From DASQZJ01 sp035638775 (lineage in GTDB: Bacteria > Pseudomonadota > Gammaproteobacteria > UBA5335 > SLRW01), in contig DASQZJ010000003.1 in the NCBI GenBank assembly GCA_035638775.1, positions 1-64,000 on the forward strand: a DNA stretch of 64,000 nucleotides, read 5' to 3'. Of the stretch, positions 32,546 through 40,016 are shown piece after piece (position 1 is the first letter of the stretch; the number at the start of each line of letters is the position of its first letter). The notes beneath the pieces were generated by a model that did not search any database, was not told where the DNA came from, and saw only the letters and a program-made list of their open reading frames with translations. The position numbers and the translations under genes are program-made.

Positions 32546-34370
32546 GCGCTTCCTCCATCGTCCCGGGCGCCGGTTCCTCCCGGGGCGGGCCGTAGTGAAC
32601 CACCGTGTCACCCTCGCCGGGCTCGCCGGCGTTGTGTGCCGGGTGGATGGCCACCTCCCCGTCCTCCCTGACGACCAGGATCTGGAACGCTTCAGGGTGA
32701 CACCGTTCGAGGTGGTCCCGGTAGGTGAATGCGCCGGTCAAGCGCGTGTGCCGGAACTGCCAGCCAGCATAATGACGCTTGAGCAGCTCGTCGATCACGG
32801 CACGCTCGTCGAACGCGATGCGCCCTCGCAGGGTCCGGGCCATGCCGCGCGACTCGGTGTCCTCCCCGGTATCGTACAGGGGCAGCTGGTACACGTGCTC
32901 ACTCCCGAGCTCCGGCGCGAGACTGTTGCACACCAGGGCATTGTAGGCATCGTTGCTGGTCGCGGCGAGCAGCGAGGCGATCTCGTTGAGCGCCAGCGAC
33001 TCCTGCGCCCGTTCCGAGAGCACCTCGCCGAACCAGATCGGCACCCCCGCCAGACGGGCGCCCCGCAGGCGGTGCCACGAGCCGTCGGCAAGGACCACCT
33101 TGACGTCCAGCTCCCCCAGCGCCCGGCACAGGTCGATGGTCCACGGCGACGCCCCCACGACCAGCAGGCCGTCGCGTCGCGCGGCCGCCAGGCCGAGCAG
33201 TCGCGCCAGGCGCTCCAGCGAGAGACCGTGCACCAGCACCGTAAGGAACACCAGGGCGAAAATCACCGGCACCAGCAGGCGCGCGTCGGGATACCCGGCA
33301 GCCACCATGTCCGGCGCGAACACCCCGGCGACCGCCGCCGCCACGATACCCCGCGGGCCCGTCCAGGCGACCAGCAGGCGATCACGCCAGCCCATGTCGG
33401 AGCGTACCGTCGCCAGCAGGATGGCCACCGGGCGCACCGCCAGCGGCATCGCCACCAGCAGCGCCAGCGCCCGCCAGTGCAGCATCCCCAGGATGGAAGG
33501 CTGCAGCTCCGCCGTCAGCAGGATGAACACCGCCGAGACCAGCAGGATGGTGATGTATTCCTTGAAACGCCGCAGCTCGTCGATGCTGGGCAGGCCCAGG
33601 TTGCCCACCACGACGCCCAGAACCGTCACCGTCAACAGGCCCGCGTCGGCCTGGACCTCGTTGGAGAGACTGAAGGCCACCAGCACCACGCCCAGCAGCA
33701 CCGGCGCCTTGAGGTACTCGGGCACGTAGCCGCGCTGGAAGGAACGCACCAGCAGGTAACCGGGGCCGAATCCCAGCAGACCGGCCATCAGCAGCGCCCG
33801 GCCCAGGGCCAGCACGACCTGGTGGTAGCCGGGATCGACGCCGGTGAATACGAAGTACTGGAACACCAGCACCGCGATCAGCGCTCCCAGGGGATCGTTC
33901 AGGATCGCCTCCCAGCGCAGGTAGGAAGCGGTGCGCCGGTTGAGGGCGGACTGGCGAAGCAGGGGGATGATCACCGTCGGCCCGGTGACGACCAGGATCG
34001 CGCCGAACACCAGCGATACCGGCCAGGAGAGCCCGCCCACGTAGCGCGCCGCGGCGGTGCCCAGCAGCCAGCTGAGCGGAACCCCGATGAACACCAGCCG
34101 GCGCACGCCGGCCGCGGCATGGCGCAGATCGCGGGTGCGCAGGTTGAGGCCGCCCTCGAACAGGATCACCGCCACGCACAGCCCGATCACGGGACGCAGC
34201 AGCGGACCGAAGGCTTCCTCCGGTCGCAGCACGCCGGTCACCGGGCCGACCAGCACCCCCGCCAGCGACAGCAAAATGATGGCGGGAATCCGGCTGCGCC
34301 ATGCCAGCCACTGGGCGGCAACGCCCAGCGCCAGGATCAGCACCAGGTCGAGTGTGAGCGTGGCATGCAT
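32496..34370 (-). CDS. CPA1-type sodium or potassium/proton antiporter with cytosolic regulatory domain
   Basis: A 624-residue protein. Residues 1-400 hold about 12 membrane helices with antiporter motifs ILFEGGLNLRTRDL, ILVVTGPTVIIPLL, WEAILNDPLGALIAVLVF (the ND pair expected for electroneutral CPA1 exchangers) and AWTGPRGIVAAAV. The C-terminal part (410-600) is an RCK/TrkA-like domain, but its nucleotide loop reads VVGASPWTIDLC rather than GxGxxG, so ligand binding is uncertain. Role: pH or cation homeostasis. ATG at 34370 begins the first helix. Its 3' end overlaps the hydrolase by 50 bases. Confidence 0.9.
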   Translation of the reverse strand: MHATLTLDLVLILALGVAAQWLAWRSRIPAIILLSLAGVLVGPVTGVLRPEEAFGPLLRPVIGLCVAVILFEGGLNLRTRDLRHAAAGVRRLVFIGVPLSWLLGTAAARYVGGLSWPVSLVFGAILVVTGPTVIIPLLRQSALNRRTASYLRWEAILNDPLGALIAVLVFQYFVFTGVDPGYHQVVLALGRALLMAGLLGFGPGYLLVRSFQRGYVPEYLKAPVLLGVVLVAFSLSNEVQADAGLLTVTVLGVVVGNLGLPSIDELRRFKEYITILLVSAVFILLTAELQPSILGMLHWRALALLVAMPLAVRPVAILLATVRSDMGWRDRLLVAWTGPRGIVAAAVAGVFAPDMVAAGYPDARLLVPVIFALVFLTVLVHGLSLERLARLLGLAAARRDGLLVVGASPWTIDLCRALGELDVKVVLADGSWHRLRGARLAGVPIWFGEVLSERAQESLALNEIASLLAATSNDAYNALVCNSLAPELGSEHVYQLPLYDTGEDTESRGMARTLRGRIAFDERAVIDELLKRHYAGWQFRHTRLTGAFTYRDHLERCHPEAFQILVVREDGEVAIHPAHNAGEPGEGDTVVHYGPPREEPAPGTMEEAHGAAERRQEEAPGTGG

Positions 34371-34384
34371 GCGGGCGGGGACCG

Positions 34385-34738
34385 TCAGACCGGCATTGGC
34401 TGCCCGTCGAGCAGCGTCAGCAACCCCTTGAGCTGGCGGTACAGCCACCAGATCCAGACGGCAACGCCGAGCGCCATGCCGACGTAAATCGCCACCGTGG
34501 CGAGCGCGATCAACGACCACAGCAGGGACCACCAGAAGGTCCGGATCATCCAGCGGTGGTGGCTGGCCGCCGGCTCGCCGGCAAGGCCGCGGCGAAGATA
34601 GTTCAGGACCAGCGCGGCCAGGGCCAGGACCGGGACGAATGCCGAGGCGAGATACAACCCGTACGCGGTGAGCGCGACGTTGCGCTCGCGGCGCATCCGC
34701 GATGCCTGGTCTTCAGCGAATCCGGTGGCGGGTTCCAT
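34385..34738 (-). CDS. Small integral membrane protein (DUF4870-like)
   Basis: A 117-residue protein with three probable helices: residues about 25-45 (YGLYLASAFVPVLALAALV), 65-88 and 88-105 (the WWSLLWSLIALATVAIYVG region). The layout, with polar N-terminus and WIWWLYRQLKG near the end, resembles DUF4870 proteins. Function unknown. ATG 34738 has GGAGG seven bases upstream; a GTG two codons earlier is too close to that site. It sits 14 bases before the antiporter and may be cotranscribed. Confidence 0.75.
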   Translation of the reverse strand: MEPATGFAEDQASRMRRERNVALTAYGLYLASAFVPVLALAALVLNYLRRGLAGEPAASHHRWMIRTFWWSLLWSLIALATVAIYVGMALGVAVWIWWLYRQLKGLLTLLDGQPMPV

Positions 34739-34757
34739 CGGCACGCCTCCGTGCGCG

Positions 34758-35630
34758 CTAGACGATGAATGATACCGTGCCGAACGCCTTCAGGCGTCCG
34801 CTGCGGGCTCCCGTTATGGCACAGCTGTTGTGCACCAGGTCGCCCCGCCGGCAGGTGCTGTCACCGAGCACCCTGGCGTCCTCGCCCGACACCGGCTCGC
34901 ACAGGGTCAGCGCCAGCTCCACCGTGGATGCCCGCCGGGGGCTCACGACCAGTTCGAAACAGGAAAACACGGCGGAATTGTCGGCGGCCAGCAGCAGGAT
35001 GCCGGGGGCGAGTTGGCCGGCCGCGTCGCGCAGGTGGGGCATGTCGGGGACCACCATGGTGGAGCGACCGGGCGACAACGCTTCCAGGCGCAGGCCCGGT
35101 ACTCGGTCGTCCATGTTGCGGTTGAAACCGTCCCCCAGGCGCCCGAGGCCCGCCCCGCCGGGAGCCCCGCGCGCAAGGGCGTCCGGATCGGCCAGCGCCT
35201 CCACCGGCGCATCGGCCCCGTGGCTGGTCAACACCCAGCGCGCCGCGGCGATGGTCCGTCCGGCATCGTCGACCACGGTGGAATCGACGAAACTGAATTC
35301 CCGGCCGAGGCGCAGCATGCTGGCGCCCGCGTACAGGTCGGTCTCGCGGGCGGCGCGCAGGAAGCTGATCTGGCAGTCGGTGGCGCGCAGCGCGTCGGAC
35401 GGCACGCCGGCCCGGGAACAGGCCAGGTCCAGGGCGCTGTCGTGCAGCAGCGTGGCGATGATCCCGCCATGGATCACGGCCCCGGGTGCGTTCAGGTGGC
35501 GCTCGCGCCAGGGCAGCAGCAGCTCACCCGGCGCGCTCCCGCCAGGGCGCGTCACGCCCAGGAAGTCGTCCCAGCTGCGCGCGGCGTCCTCGCCGCGCCC
35601 GCCAGACATGCGAATGCCCTGCTCGCTCAT
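34758..35630 (-). CDS. Double-hotdog acyl-CoA thioesterase (PaaI-like)
   Basis: A 290-residue protein with two hotdog modules. The first (about 25-150) contains LNAPGAVIHGGIIATLLHDSALDL, matching the PaaI-type HGG motif; the second (about 170-290) is degenerate. Probably hydrolyses acyl-CoA thioesters; chain length unknown. Start at ATG 35630. It is 19 bases from the downstream membrane-protein gene. A hairpin at 35665-35686 separates it from parA. Confidence 0.78.
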   Translation of the reverse strand: MSEQGIRMSGGRGEDAARSWDDFLGVTRPGGSAPGELLLPWRERHLNAPGAVIHGGIIATLLHDSALDLACSRAGVPSDALRATDCQISFLRAARETDLYAGASMLRLGREFSFVDSTVVDDAGRTIAAARWVLTSHGADAPVEALADPDALARGAPGGAGLGRLGDGFNRNMDDRVPGLRLEALSPGRSTMVVPDMPHLRDAAGQLAPGILLLAADNSAVFSCFELVVSPRRASTVELALTLCEPVSGEDARVLGDSTCRRGDLVHNSCAITGARSGRLKAFGTVSFIV

Positions 35631-35664
35631 GCGCCCCGAAACCCCTTTCCCCCCGGATTGGCGA

Positions 35665-35686
35665 AAGCCCCGGGGTCCCGGGGCTT
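35665..35686 (-). terminator. Hairpin after parA, possible terminator
   Basis: AAGCCCCGGG pairs with CCCGGGGCTT (10 base pairs). On the minus strand it is followed only by TTTC, so it is a weak intrinsic terminator at best. It lies 37 bases past the parA stop. Confidence 0.4.
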
Positions 35687-35722
35687 CCGGCGCGTTGCCC
35701 GGCCCTCGCCGGCCGCCCCATT

Positions 35723-36397
35723 CTACGGGATTTCGGCGGCGGTTTCGCGGCAGGACTCCAGCCAGCACGCCAGTTTTTCCCATTCCCTCTGATCGCGCGG
35801 CGTGTACAGCCGCCCCATCTCGCACAGCCCGAGGCCGGACTCGCACGCGCGCAGGTAGCCGCGGGAGTCGTGCAGCGTGGCGACGAACGGGATGTCCAGG
35901 GTATCCAGGAAGCTTTGCAGCGAACGGTAGGTGATGGTGTGCTCGCGGACGCGGTTGGCGACCACCCCGATGCGGCAGCCGTGGCGCCGCGTCTGGCCCC
36001 GCAGGAGAAGATCCCCGATGAAGCGCGACGCCGCATGGATGTCCATGGGCGAAGGCAGGATGGGGAGCAGCAGGACGTCGCTGGTGGCCACCAGGTCCTG
36101 CAACTGCAGCAGGTCCATCGCGGCCGGGGTGTCGATTACCACGCGCTCCACGTCCGGCGGCAGTCGCATGCGCCAGCTGCGGGTTACGCCGGCCGCCCCC
36201 GGGCGCGTAGCGGGGATGCCGTAGATCGGCGGCGCCCCGTCGGGCCGGCGCGACAGCCAGCCGAGGCTGGATGACTGGCTGTCGTAATCCATCAGGGCGG
36301 TGACGTGGCCCAGGGTGCGCAGGTACGCCGCCAGCCCGGTGGCGAGCGTCGTCTTGCCGCACCCCCCCTTCGCGTTGAGCACCGTGACACGCTGCAT
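35723..36397 (-). CDS. ParA-family ATPase, orphan
   Basis: A 224-residue deviant-Walker ATPase. Walker A is NAKGGCGKTTLATGLA (KGGxGKT with signature Lys) at residues 8-23, Walker A' LMDYDSQSSSLGW, and Walker B VVIDTPAAMDL. It is shorter than chromosomal ParA and lacks an N-terminal HTH, so it is unlikely to bind its own promoter. No parB or parS is seen nearby. Such orphans position cargo (for example chemoreceptors, carboxysomes or pili) on the nucleoid; here the cargo is unknown. Start at ATG 36397 with AGGA five bases upstream. Confidence 0.87.
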   Translation of the reverse strand: MQRVTVLNAKGGCGKTTLATGLAAYLRTLGHVTALMDYDSQSSSLGWLSRRPDGAPPIYGIPATRPGAAGVTRSWRMRLPPDVERVVIDTPAAMDLLQLQDLVATSDVLLLPILPSPMDIHAASRFIGDLLLRGQTRRHGCRIGVVANRVREHTITYRSLQSFLDTLDIPFVATLHDSRGYLRACESGLGLCEMGRLYTPRDQREWEKLACWLESCRETAAEIP

Positions 36398-36450
36398 GCT
36401 CGTCCTGCCCTTCCCAGCCGCGCCCGGGTACGGGCCCACCTGCATGGTGT

Positions 36451-36489
36451 TTCGTGAATAGGCTAGTAGCTTATAGTCAATAATACTGC
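36451..36489. promoter_or_regulatory. AT-rich divergent promoter region parA/sohB
   Basis: In the 145-base divergent gap, the plus strand has TTCGTG and TATAGT 15 bases apart. The minus strand has TTGACT (at 36482-36477) and TATTCA 14 bases apart. Spacings are short for sigma70, so exact start sites are uncertain, but this is the only AT-rich stretch between the genes. Confidence 0.4.
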
Positions 36490-36542
36490 CGCAGTGACGG
36501 ATCTTTTCACAGCAGCCGCCCGGAGCCGAGACCCTGATACCC

Positions 36543-37577
36543 ATGAATGCACCGATCAAGACCCTGCTCGAGTACGGACTGTTCCTGGCCGAGGTCGTGA
36601 CCATCCTGGTCGCGCTCCTGGTGGTGATCAACGCCGTGGCGGCCGCCATCCGGCGCGGCCGCGGCGGCGACGAGCGCTCCCGGATCCAGGTCACCAGCGT
36701 CAACGAGCGCCTGCGCGGGATGCGCCGGAAGATGGAGCGCGCGCTGCTGCCACGCGGGGCGTTCCGGAAGTTCGCGCGCCAGGAGAAGCGCCGCCGCAAG
36801 CGGGAACGCCGGGGCCGGCAGCCCGGGACGGCGGGACGGCGCCGGGTGTTCGTGCTGGACTTCCACGGGGACATGCGGGCCTCGGCGGTGGAGGCCCTGC
36901 GGGAGGAGATCACGGCGGTACTCACGGTCGCGGGCGAGCACGACGAGGTCCTGGTCCGTCTGGAGAGCCCCGGCGGCGTGGTGCACGGCTACGGGCTGGC
37001 GGCCTCGCAGCTCGGGCGCGTGCGCGAGAGAGGCATCGCCCTGACGGTCGCGGTGGACAAGGTCGCGGCCAGCGGCGGCTACCTCATGGCCTGCGTCGCG
37101 GACCGCGTGCTCGCCGCCCCGTTCGCGATCCTCGGCTCGATCGGCGTGATCGGACAGCTGCCCAACTTCAATCGCCTTCTCAAGCGCCACGACATCGACT
37201 TCGAGCAGCACACCGCCGGCCAGTTCAAGCGCACGCTCACCGTGTTCGGCGAAAACACCGAGCAGGGACGGGCGAAGTTCCGCGAGGAGCTGGAGCAGAC
37301 GCACCGCCTGTTCAAGGACTTCGTCCGCGACAACCGGCCGGCGCTGGACGTGGAGTCGGTCGCCACGGGCGAGTTCTGGTACGGCACGCGGGCGCGCGAG
37401 CTGGGGCTGGCCGACGAGCTGAGCACCAGCGACGACTACCTGCTCCGGGCGAGCCGGGACGCGGACGTCTACGAGGTCCGCTACGTCCGGCACAAGCACC
37501 TCGGAGAGCGGCTCAGCGAGAACGCTTCGGCGACGGCCTCCCGGCTGCTCGACCGCATCCCGGGCGGAGGCGGCTGA
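36543..37577 (+). CDS. sohB: Inner-membrane peptidase SohB (S49 family)
   Basis: A 344-residue serine protease related to signal-peptide peptidase SppA. One N-terminal membrane helix (about 12-38), then a long basic linker (45-98, with RRKRERRGR), then the S49 domain. Catalytic Ser is in KVAASGGYLMACVAD and the Lys base in GQFKRTLTVFGE. FHGDMRASAVEALREEI and VRLESPGGVVHGYG are typical SohB motifs. Length matches E. coli SohB (349). Converges with the acyl-CoA ligase with an 18-base gap. Confidence 0.94.
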   Translation: MNAPIKTLLEYGLFLAEVVTILVALLVVINAVAAAIRRGRGGDERSRIQVTSVNERLRGMRRKMERALLPRGAFRKFARQEKRRRKRERRGRQPGTAGRRRVFVLDFHGDMRASAVEALREEITAVLTVAGEHDEVLVRLESPGGVVHGYGLAASQLGRVRERGIALTVAVDKVAASGGYLMACVADRVLAAPFAILGSIGVIGQLPNFNRLLKRHDIDFEQHTAGQFKRTLTVFGENTEQGRAKFREELEQTHRLFKDFVRDNRPALDVESVATGEFWYGTRARELGLADELSTSDDYLLRASRDADVYEVRYVRHKHLGERLSENASATASRLLDRIPGGGG

Positions 37578-37595
37578 GGCCTTCGCGACCGCGCT

Positions 37596-39257
37596 TCAGG
37601 CGCGCGCGAACTCCTGTTCCTGCAGCTGCCGCCACTGCACCTTCCCGGTGGCGGTCTTCGGCAGCTCGTCGACGAACGCCACCACGCGGGGATACTTGTA
37701 CGCCGACATGCGCTGCTTCGCCCAGTCGATGATGTCCCGCTCGGTGACCTTGCCGCGCGCGTCCGCGCGCAGCACCACCACGGCCTTGACCGTCTCGCCG
37801 CGGCGCGCGTCCGGTGCGCCGATGACGCAGGCCTCCTGGATCGCGGGGTGCTCGTACATCATCGCTTCGACTTCCGCCGGCCAGACATTGAACCCCGCGG
37901 CGTTGATCATGCGCTTGAGCCGGTCGACGATGAAGAAATAGCCCTCCTCGTCGTAGCGCCCGAGGTCCCCGGTCCGGAAGAACCGCTTGCCGTCGAGCTC
38001 GACGAACGCCTCGGCCGTCGCTTCCGGCCGATTCCAGTAGCCCTGGAACAGCTGCGGTCCGTGGATCACGATCTCGCCGACCTCGCCAGGACCCCGCTCG
38101 CGTCCGCTCTCCGGGTCCCGGATGCGGGCGTCGACGTCGAAGGCGGGAATCCCCAGGCACTGCTTCCTGGGCCGGTCGGGCGGGTTCATGTGCGTGGCCG
38201 CCATGGTCTCCGTCAGGCCGTAACCCTCCATGTATTCCAGCCCGGTCAGCGCATGCAGCTTTTCCGCCACCGCCTCGGGCATGGCTGCGCCCCCGCCGCC
38301 GATGACCATCAGGCTGGACAGGTCGTAGCGATCGACATCCGGGTTGGACAGGAAATCGATCGCCATCGTGGCGATGTTGATCCAGCCCGTCACCCGATGG
38401 CGCTCGATCAGCCGGCCCGCGACGTCGCGATCCCAGCGCGTCATCAGGACCATGGTTGCACCCAGGTACAGGGGCCCGTTCATGCAACCCTGCATGCCGG
38501 TCACGTGGAACAGCGGCAGGGTGGAGAGCACCACCGAGTCCGGCGAATTGGGCCGCCACAGGACCTGGGAGACCAGCGTGGCCATCACGCTCCGGTGGGT
38601 GTGCACGCAGCCCTTCGGCATGCCCGTGGTGCCGGAAGTGTACGGCAGCACCGCGTAATCGTCGGGGCCGACTTCCAGCGGGCGGGGCGCCAGGCTCGAC
38701 GCCAACGCATCGTGCCAGGACACGACGCCGCGGGCCGCCACCTCGCGGCGTGGCTCACGCACCACTTCGGGCAGCGGCAGGTCGGTCTGCGGATCCGCGT
38801 AGTCCGAGTAGGCAGCGACGATCACGTGATCGAGGCCGCGCCCGATCAGCGGCTGCACCTGCGGCAGCACCTCCTGCGCGCACAACGCCACCCGGGCGCC
38901 GCTGTCCTCGAGATAGTGCTGCAGCTCCGCGGTCAGGTTCATCGGATTGATGGGCACGACCATGGCGCCGGCCCGCAGGGCCGCGTAGAACGCGAGCATG
39001 AACTGCGGACTGTTCTGCATGTCCAGCAGAACCCGGTCGCCCTTGCCGACGCCGCAGCGCTGCTGCAGAAACCCGGCCAGCCTTTCCACCTCGTCGCGGA
39101 ACCGCCCGTAGCTGAGCTCGTGCCCGTAGTAGATGACCGCCGGCTTCCCCGGGTAGCGGGTCGCGGAAACCTCGAGGTTGTAGCATACGCTCGTGTCGGG
39201 CAGCGTCAGGTGGTGGGGCAGGCCCTTGGGCCAGAACCGGAAATGTCTGTCCAGCAT
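37596..39257 (-). CDS. Medium/long-chain fatty-acid acyl-CoA ligase (AMP-forming)
   Basis: A 553-residue ANL-superfamily ligase. The AMP-binding loop is YTSGTTGMPKGCVHTHRS, the adenylate motif GYGLTETMAATHMN, the ATP/hinge motif FFRTGDLGRYDEEGYFFIVD with RLKRMINAAGFNVWPAEVE after it, and the C-terminal catalytic Lys is in PKTATGKVQWRQL. Activates a fatty or carboxylic acid to its CoA thioester; chain length cannot be told. ATG 39257 has AGGAGA upstream. Its 5' region faces a 1.1-kb non-protein stretch that includes a candidate operator and two small RNA genes. Confidence 0.9.
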   Translation of the reverse strand: MLDRHFRFWPKGLPHHLTLPDTSVCYNLEVSATRYPGKPAVIYYGHELSYGRFRDEVERLAGFLQQRCGVGKGDRVLLDMQNSPQFMLAFYAALRAGAMVVPINPMNLTAELQHYLEDSGARVALCAQEVLPQVQPLIGRGLDHVIVAAYSDYADPQTDLPLPEVVREPRREVAARGVVSWHDALASSLAPRPLEVGPDDYAVLPYTSGTTGMPKGCVHTHRSVMATLVSQVLWRPNSPDSVVLSTLPLFHVTGMQGCMNGPLYLGATMVLMTRWDRDVAGRLIERHRVTGWINIATMAIDFLSNPDVDRYDLSSLMVIGGGGAAMPEAVAEKLHALTGLEYMEGYGLTETMAATHMNPPDRPRKQCLGIPAFDVDARIRDPESGRERGPGEVGEIVIHGPQLFQGYWNRPEATAEAFVELDGKRFFRTGDLGRYDEEGYFFIVDRLKRMINAAGFNVWPAEVEAMMYEHPAIQEACVIGAPDARRGETVKAVVVLRADARGKVTERDIIDWAKQRMSAYKYPRVVAFVDELPKTATGKVQWRQLQEQEFARA

Positions 39258-39373
39258 TCCTGTCTCCTGTGACCATCGCGGACCCCGCGTTCGCGCAGGA
39301 TCTCCCGGTGCGTGGAATCTGCGCGCCGGCACGCGCGGGACCTGTCCGTCCCACCGTCGGGCGGGGGAACAAT

Positions 39374-39402
39374 ATTAACGTATCCTGTTAACAATTCTGC
39401 AA
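39374..39402 (-). promoter_or_regulatory. Candidate promoter/operator of the acyl-CoA ligase
   Basis: On the minus strand TTGCAG and GTTAAT are 17 bases apart, about 120 bases before the ligase start. The same segment contains two GTTAA(C/T)A copies spaced 14 bases apart, centred between the hexamers, which could be a repressor site. No match to FadR or PsrA consensus is seen. Confidence 0.4.
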
Positions 39403-39458
39403 TCATTGCTGCGCCCGCCGATGCGGGCAGACCGTGCCGGCAACCGCAGGGGAATGGC

Positions 39459-39484
39459 AACAGCATGTTTTCGATGCTGTTTTC
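39459..39484 (+). terminator. Orphan hairpin followed by a T-run
   Basis: AACAGCAT (39459-39466) pairs with ATGCTGTT (39474-39481) around a seven-base loop, and the + strand continues TTCTCCC. It looks like a weak intrinsic terminator on the + strand, yet no + strand gene precedes it within two kilobases; sohB ends at 37577. Confidence 0.35.
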
Positions 39485-39593
39485 TCCCACGCTCCGGACC
39501 GCAGAACGGTGGAGGGCGGCTCGCCCCGCCCCGGGGAGGCAGCGTGCCTCCGTACCTTAGTATAGTTTCTACCTATGCACTAAAATATAGGGA

Positions 39594-39622
39594 TTGACAG
39601 GATTGGGATACCCGTTTAGTCT
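39594..39622 (+). promoter_or_regulatory. Sigma70 promoter of small RNA copy 1
   Basis: Perfect -35 TTGACA (39594-39599), 17-base spacer, weak -10 TAGTCT (39617-39622). An AT-rich stretch upstream could act as an UP element. It includes an inverted repeat CCTAT (39573-39577) and ATAGG (39587-39591) just before the -35. Confidence 0.7.
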
Positions 39623-39628
39623 TGCACG

Positions 39629-39778
39629 CGTTCCGCGACGAAGCGTCCGGGACGGTGCGGCTGCAGCCGCCACGGATATGGCCCCCGACCGTGACCGGCC
39701 GGGGGCGCCGGGTCTCCTCCAGAAAGGACTGTCGTCCTTTCACGCACTTTGCCCCCTGTCCCCCAGGGGGTTTTTTTT
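39629..39778 (+). ncRNA. Predicted small RNA, copy 1 of a tandem sibling pair
   Basis: About 150 bases, start estimated seven bases after the -10. From 5' to 3': a palindrome GCGGCTGCAGCCGC, a hairpin GCCCCCG/CGGGGGC (39681-39687 with 39700-39706), an unpaired seed GTCTCCTCC (39712-39720), a hairpin GAAAGGAC/GTCCTTTC with loop TGTC (39722-39741), the linker ACGCACTTTG, and a terminator CCCCCTG/CAGGGGG with a C-rich loop followed by eight Ts. From the seed onward it is nearly identical to copy 2. The CTCCTCC seed and C-rich loops can pair with Shine-Dalgarno sequences, the mode of action known for CuckooRNAs of Rhodobacter, sX13 of Xanthomonas and the sibling sRNAs of Neisseria. Homology to those is not claimed. 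No open frame with a ribosome site is present. Confidence 0.75.
39752..39778 (+). terminator. Intrinsic terminator of small RNA copy 1
   Basis: Seven-base-pair stem CCCCCTG/CAGGGGG, loop TCCCC, then eight consecutive Ts. It is the strongest intrinsic terminator in the window. Confidence 0.88.
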
Positions 39779-39982
39779 GCCTGTCCGGGGCCGACCGGGC
39801 GCCGTGCCTCGGGAGACACGAACCGGTAACGGCAGATTCAGCCGACGTTAAGCTTTCCCGGTGTAGGCTGACCAGCATCATCTGGAACGGGCCCGGTGAC
39901 GAGGACCGGGAGCGGAGACCGGTGGCACGGATGGAGCGGCGCGAAGCAGTATTGCCCGGTCCAATGGACTCACCGGGGACCA

Positions 39983-40010
39983 TTGAAAATTTCGGGATCT
40001 GCCTTATACT
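39983..40010 (+). promoter_or_regulatory. Sigma70 promoter of small RNA copy 2
   Basis: -35 TTGAAA (39983-39988), 16-base spacer, -10 TATACT (40005-40010). The inverted repeat CAATGG (39962-39967) and CCATTG (39980-39985) overlaps the -35 and may be an operator. Confidence 0.7.
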
Positions 40011-40016
40011 GCTGGA

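Larger units (their letters stand above)
39258..39593. other. Non-coding leader region of the acyl-CoA ligase
   Basis: A 336-base stretch without a supported protein gene. It holds a candidate ligase promoter (39374-39402), a hairpin with T-run at 39459-39484 and, at its right end, an AT-rich segment leading into the first small-RNA promoter. Confidence 0.6.

Noticed and set aside
32394..34487. 697-codon + strand frame
   Set aside because: Antisense to the antiporter; composition His/Gln/Arg-rich as expected from the complementary strand.
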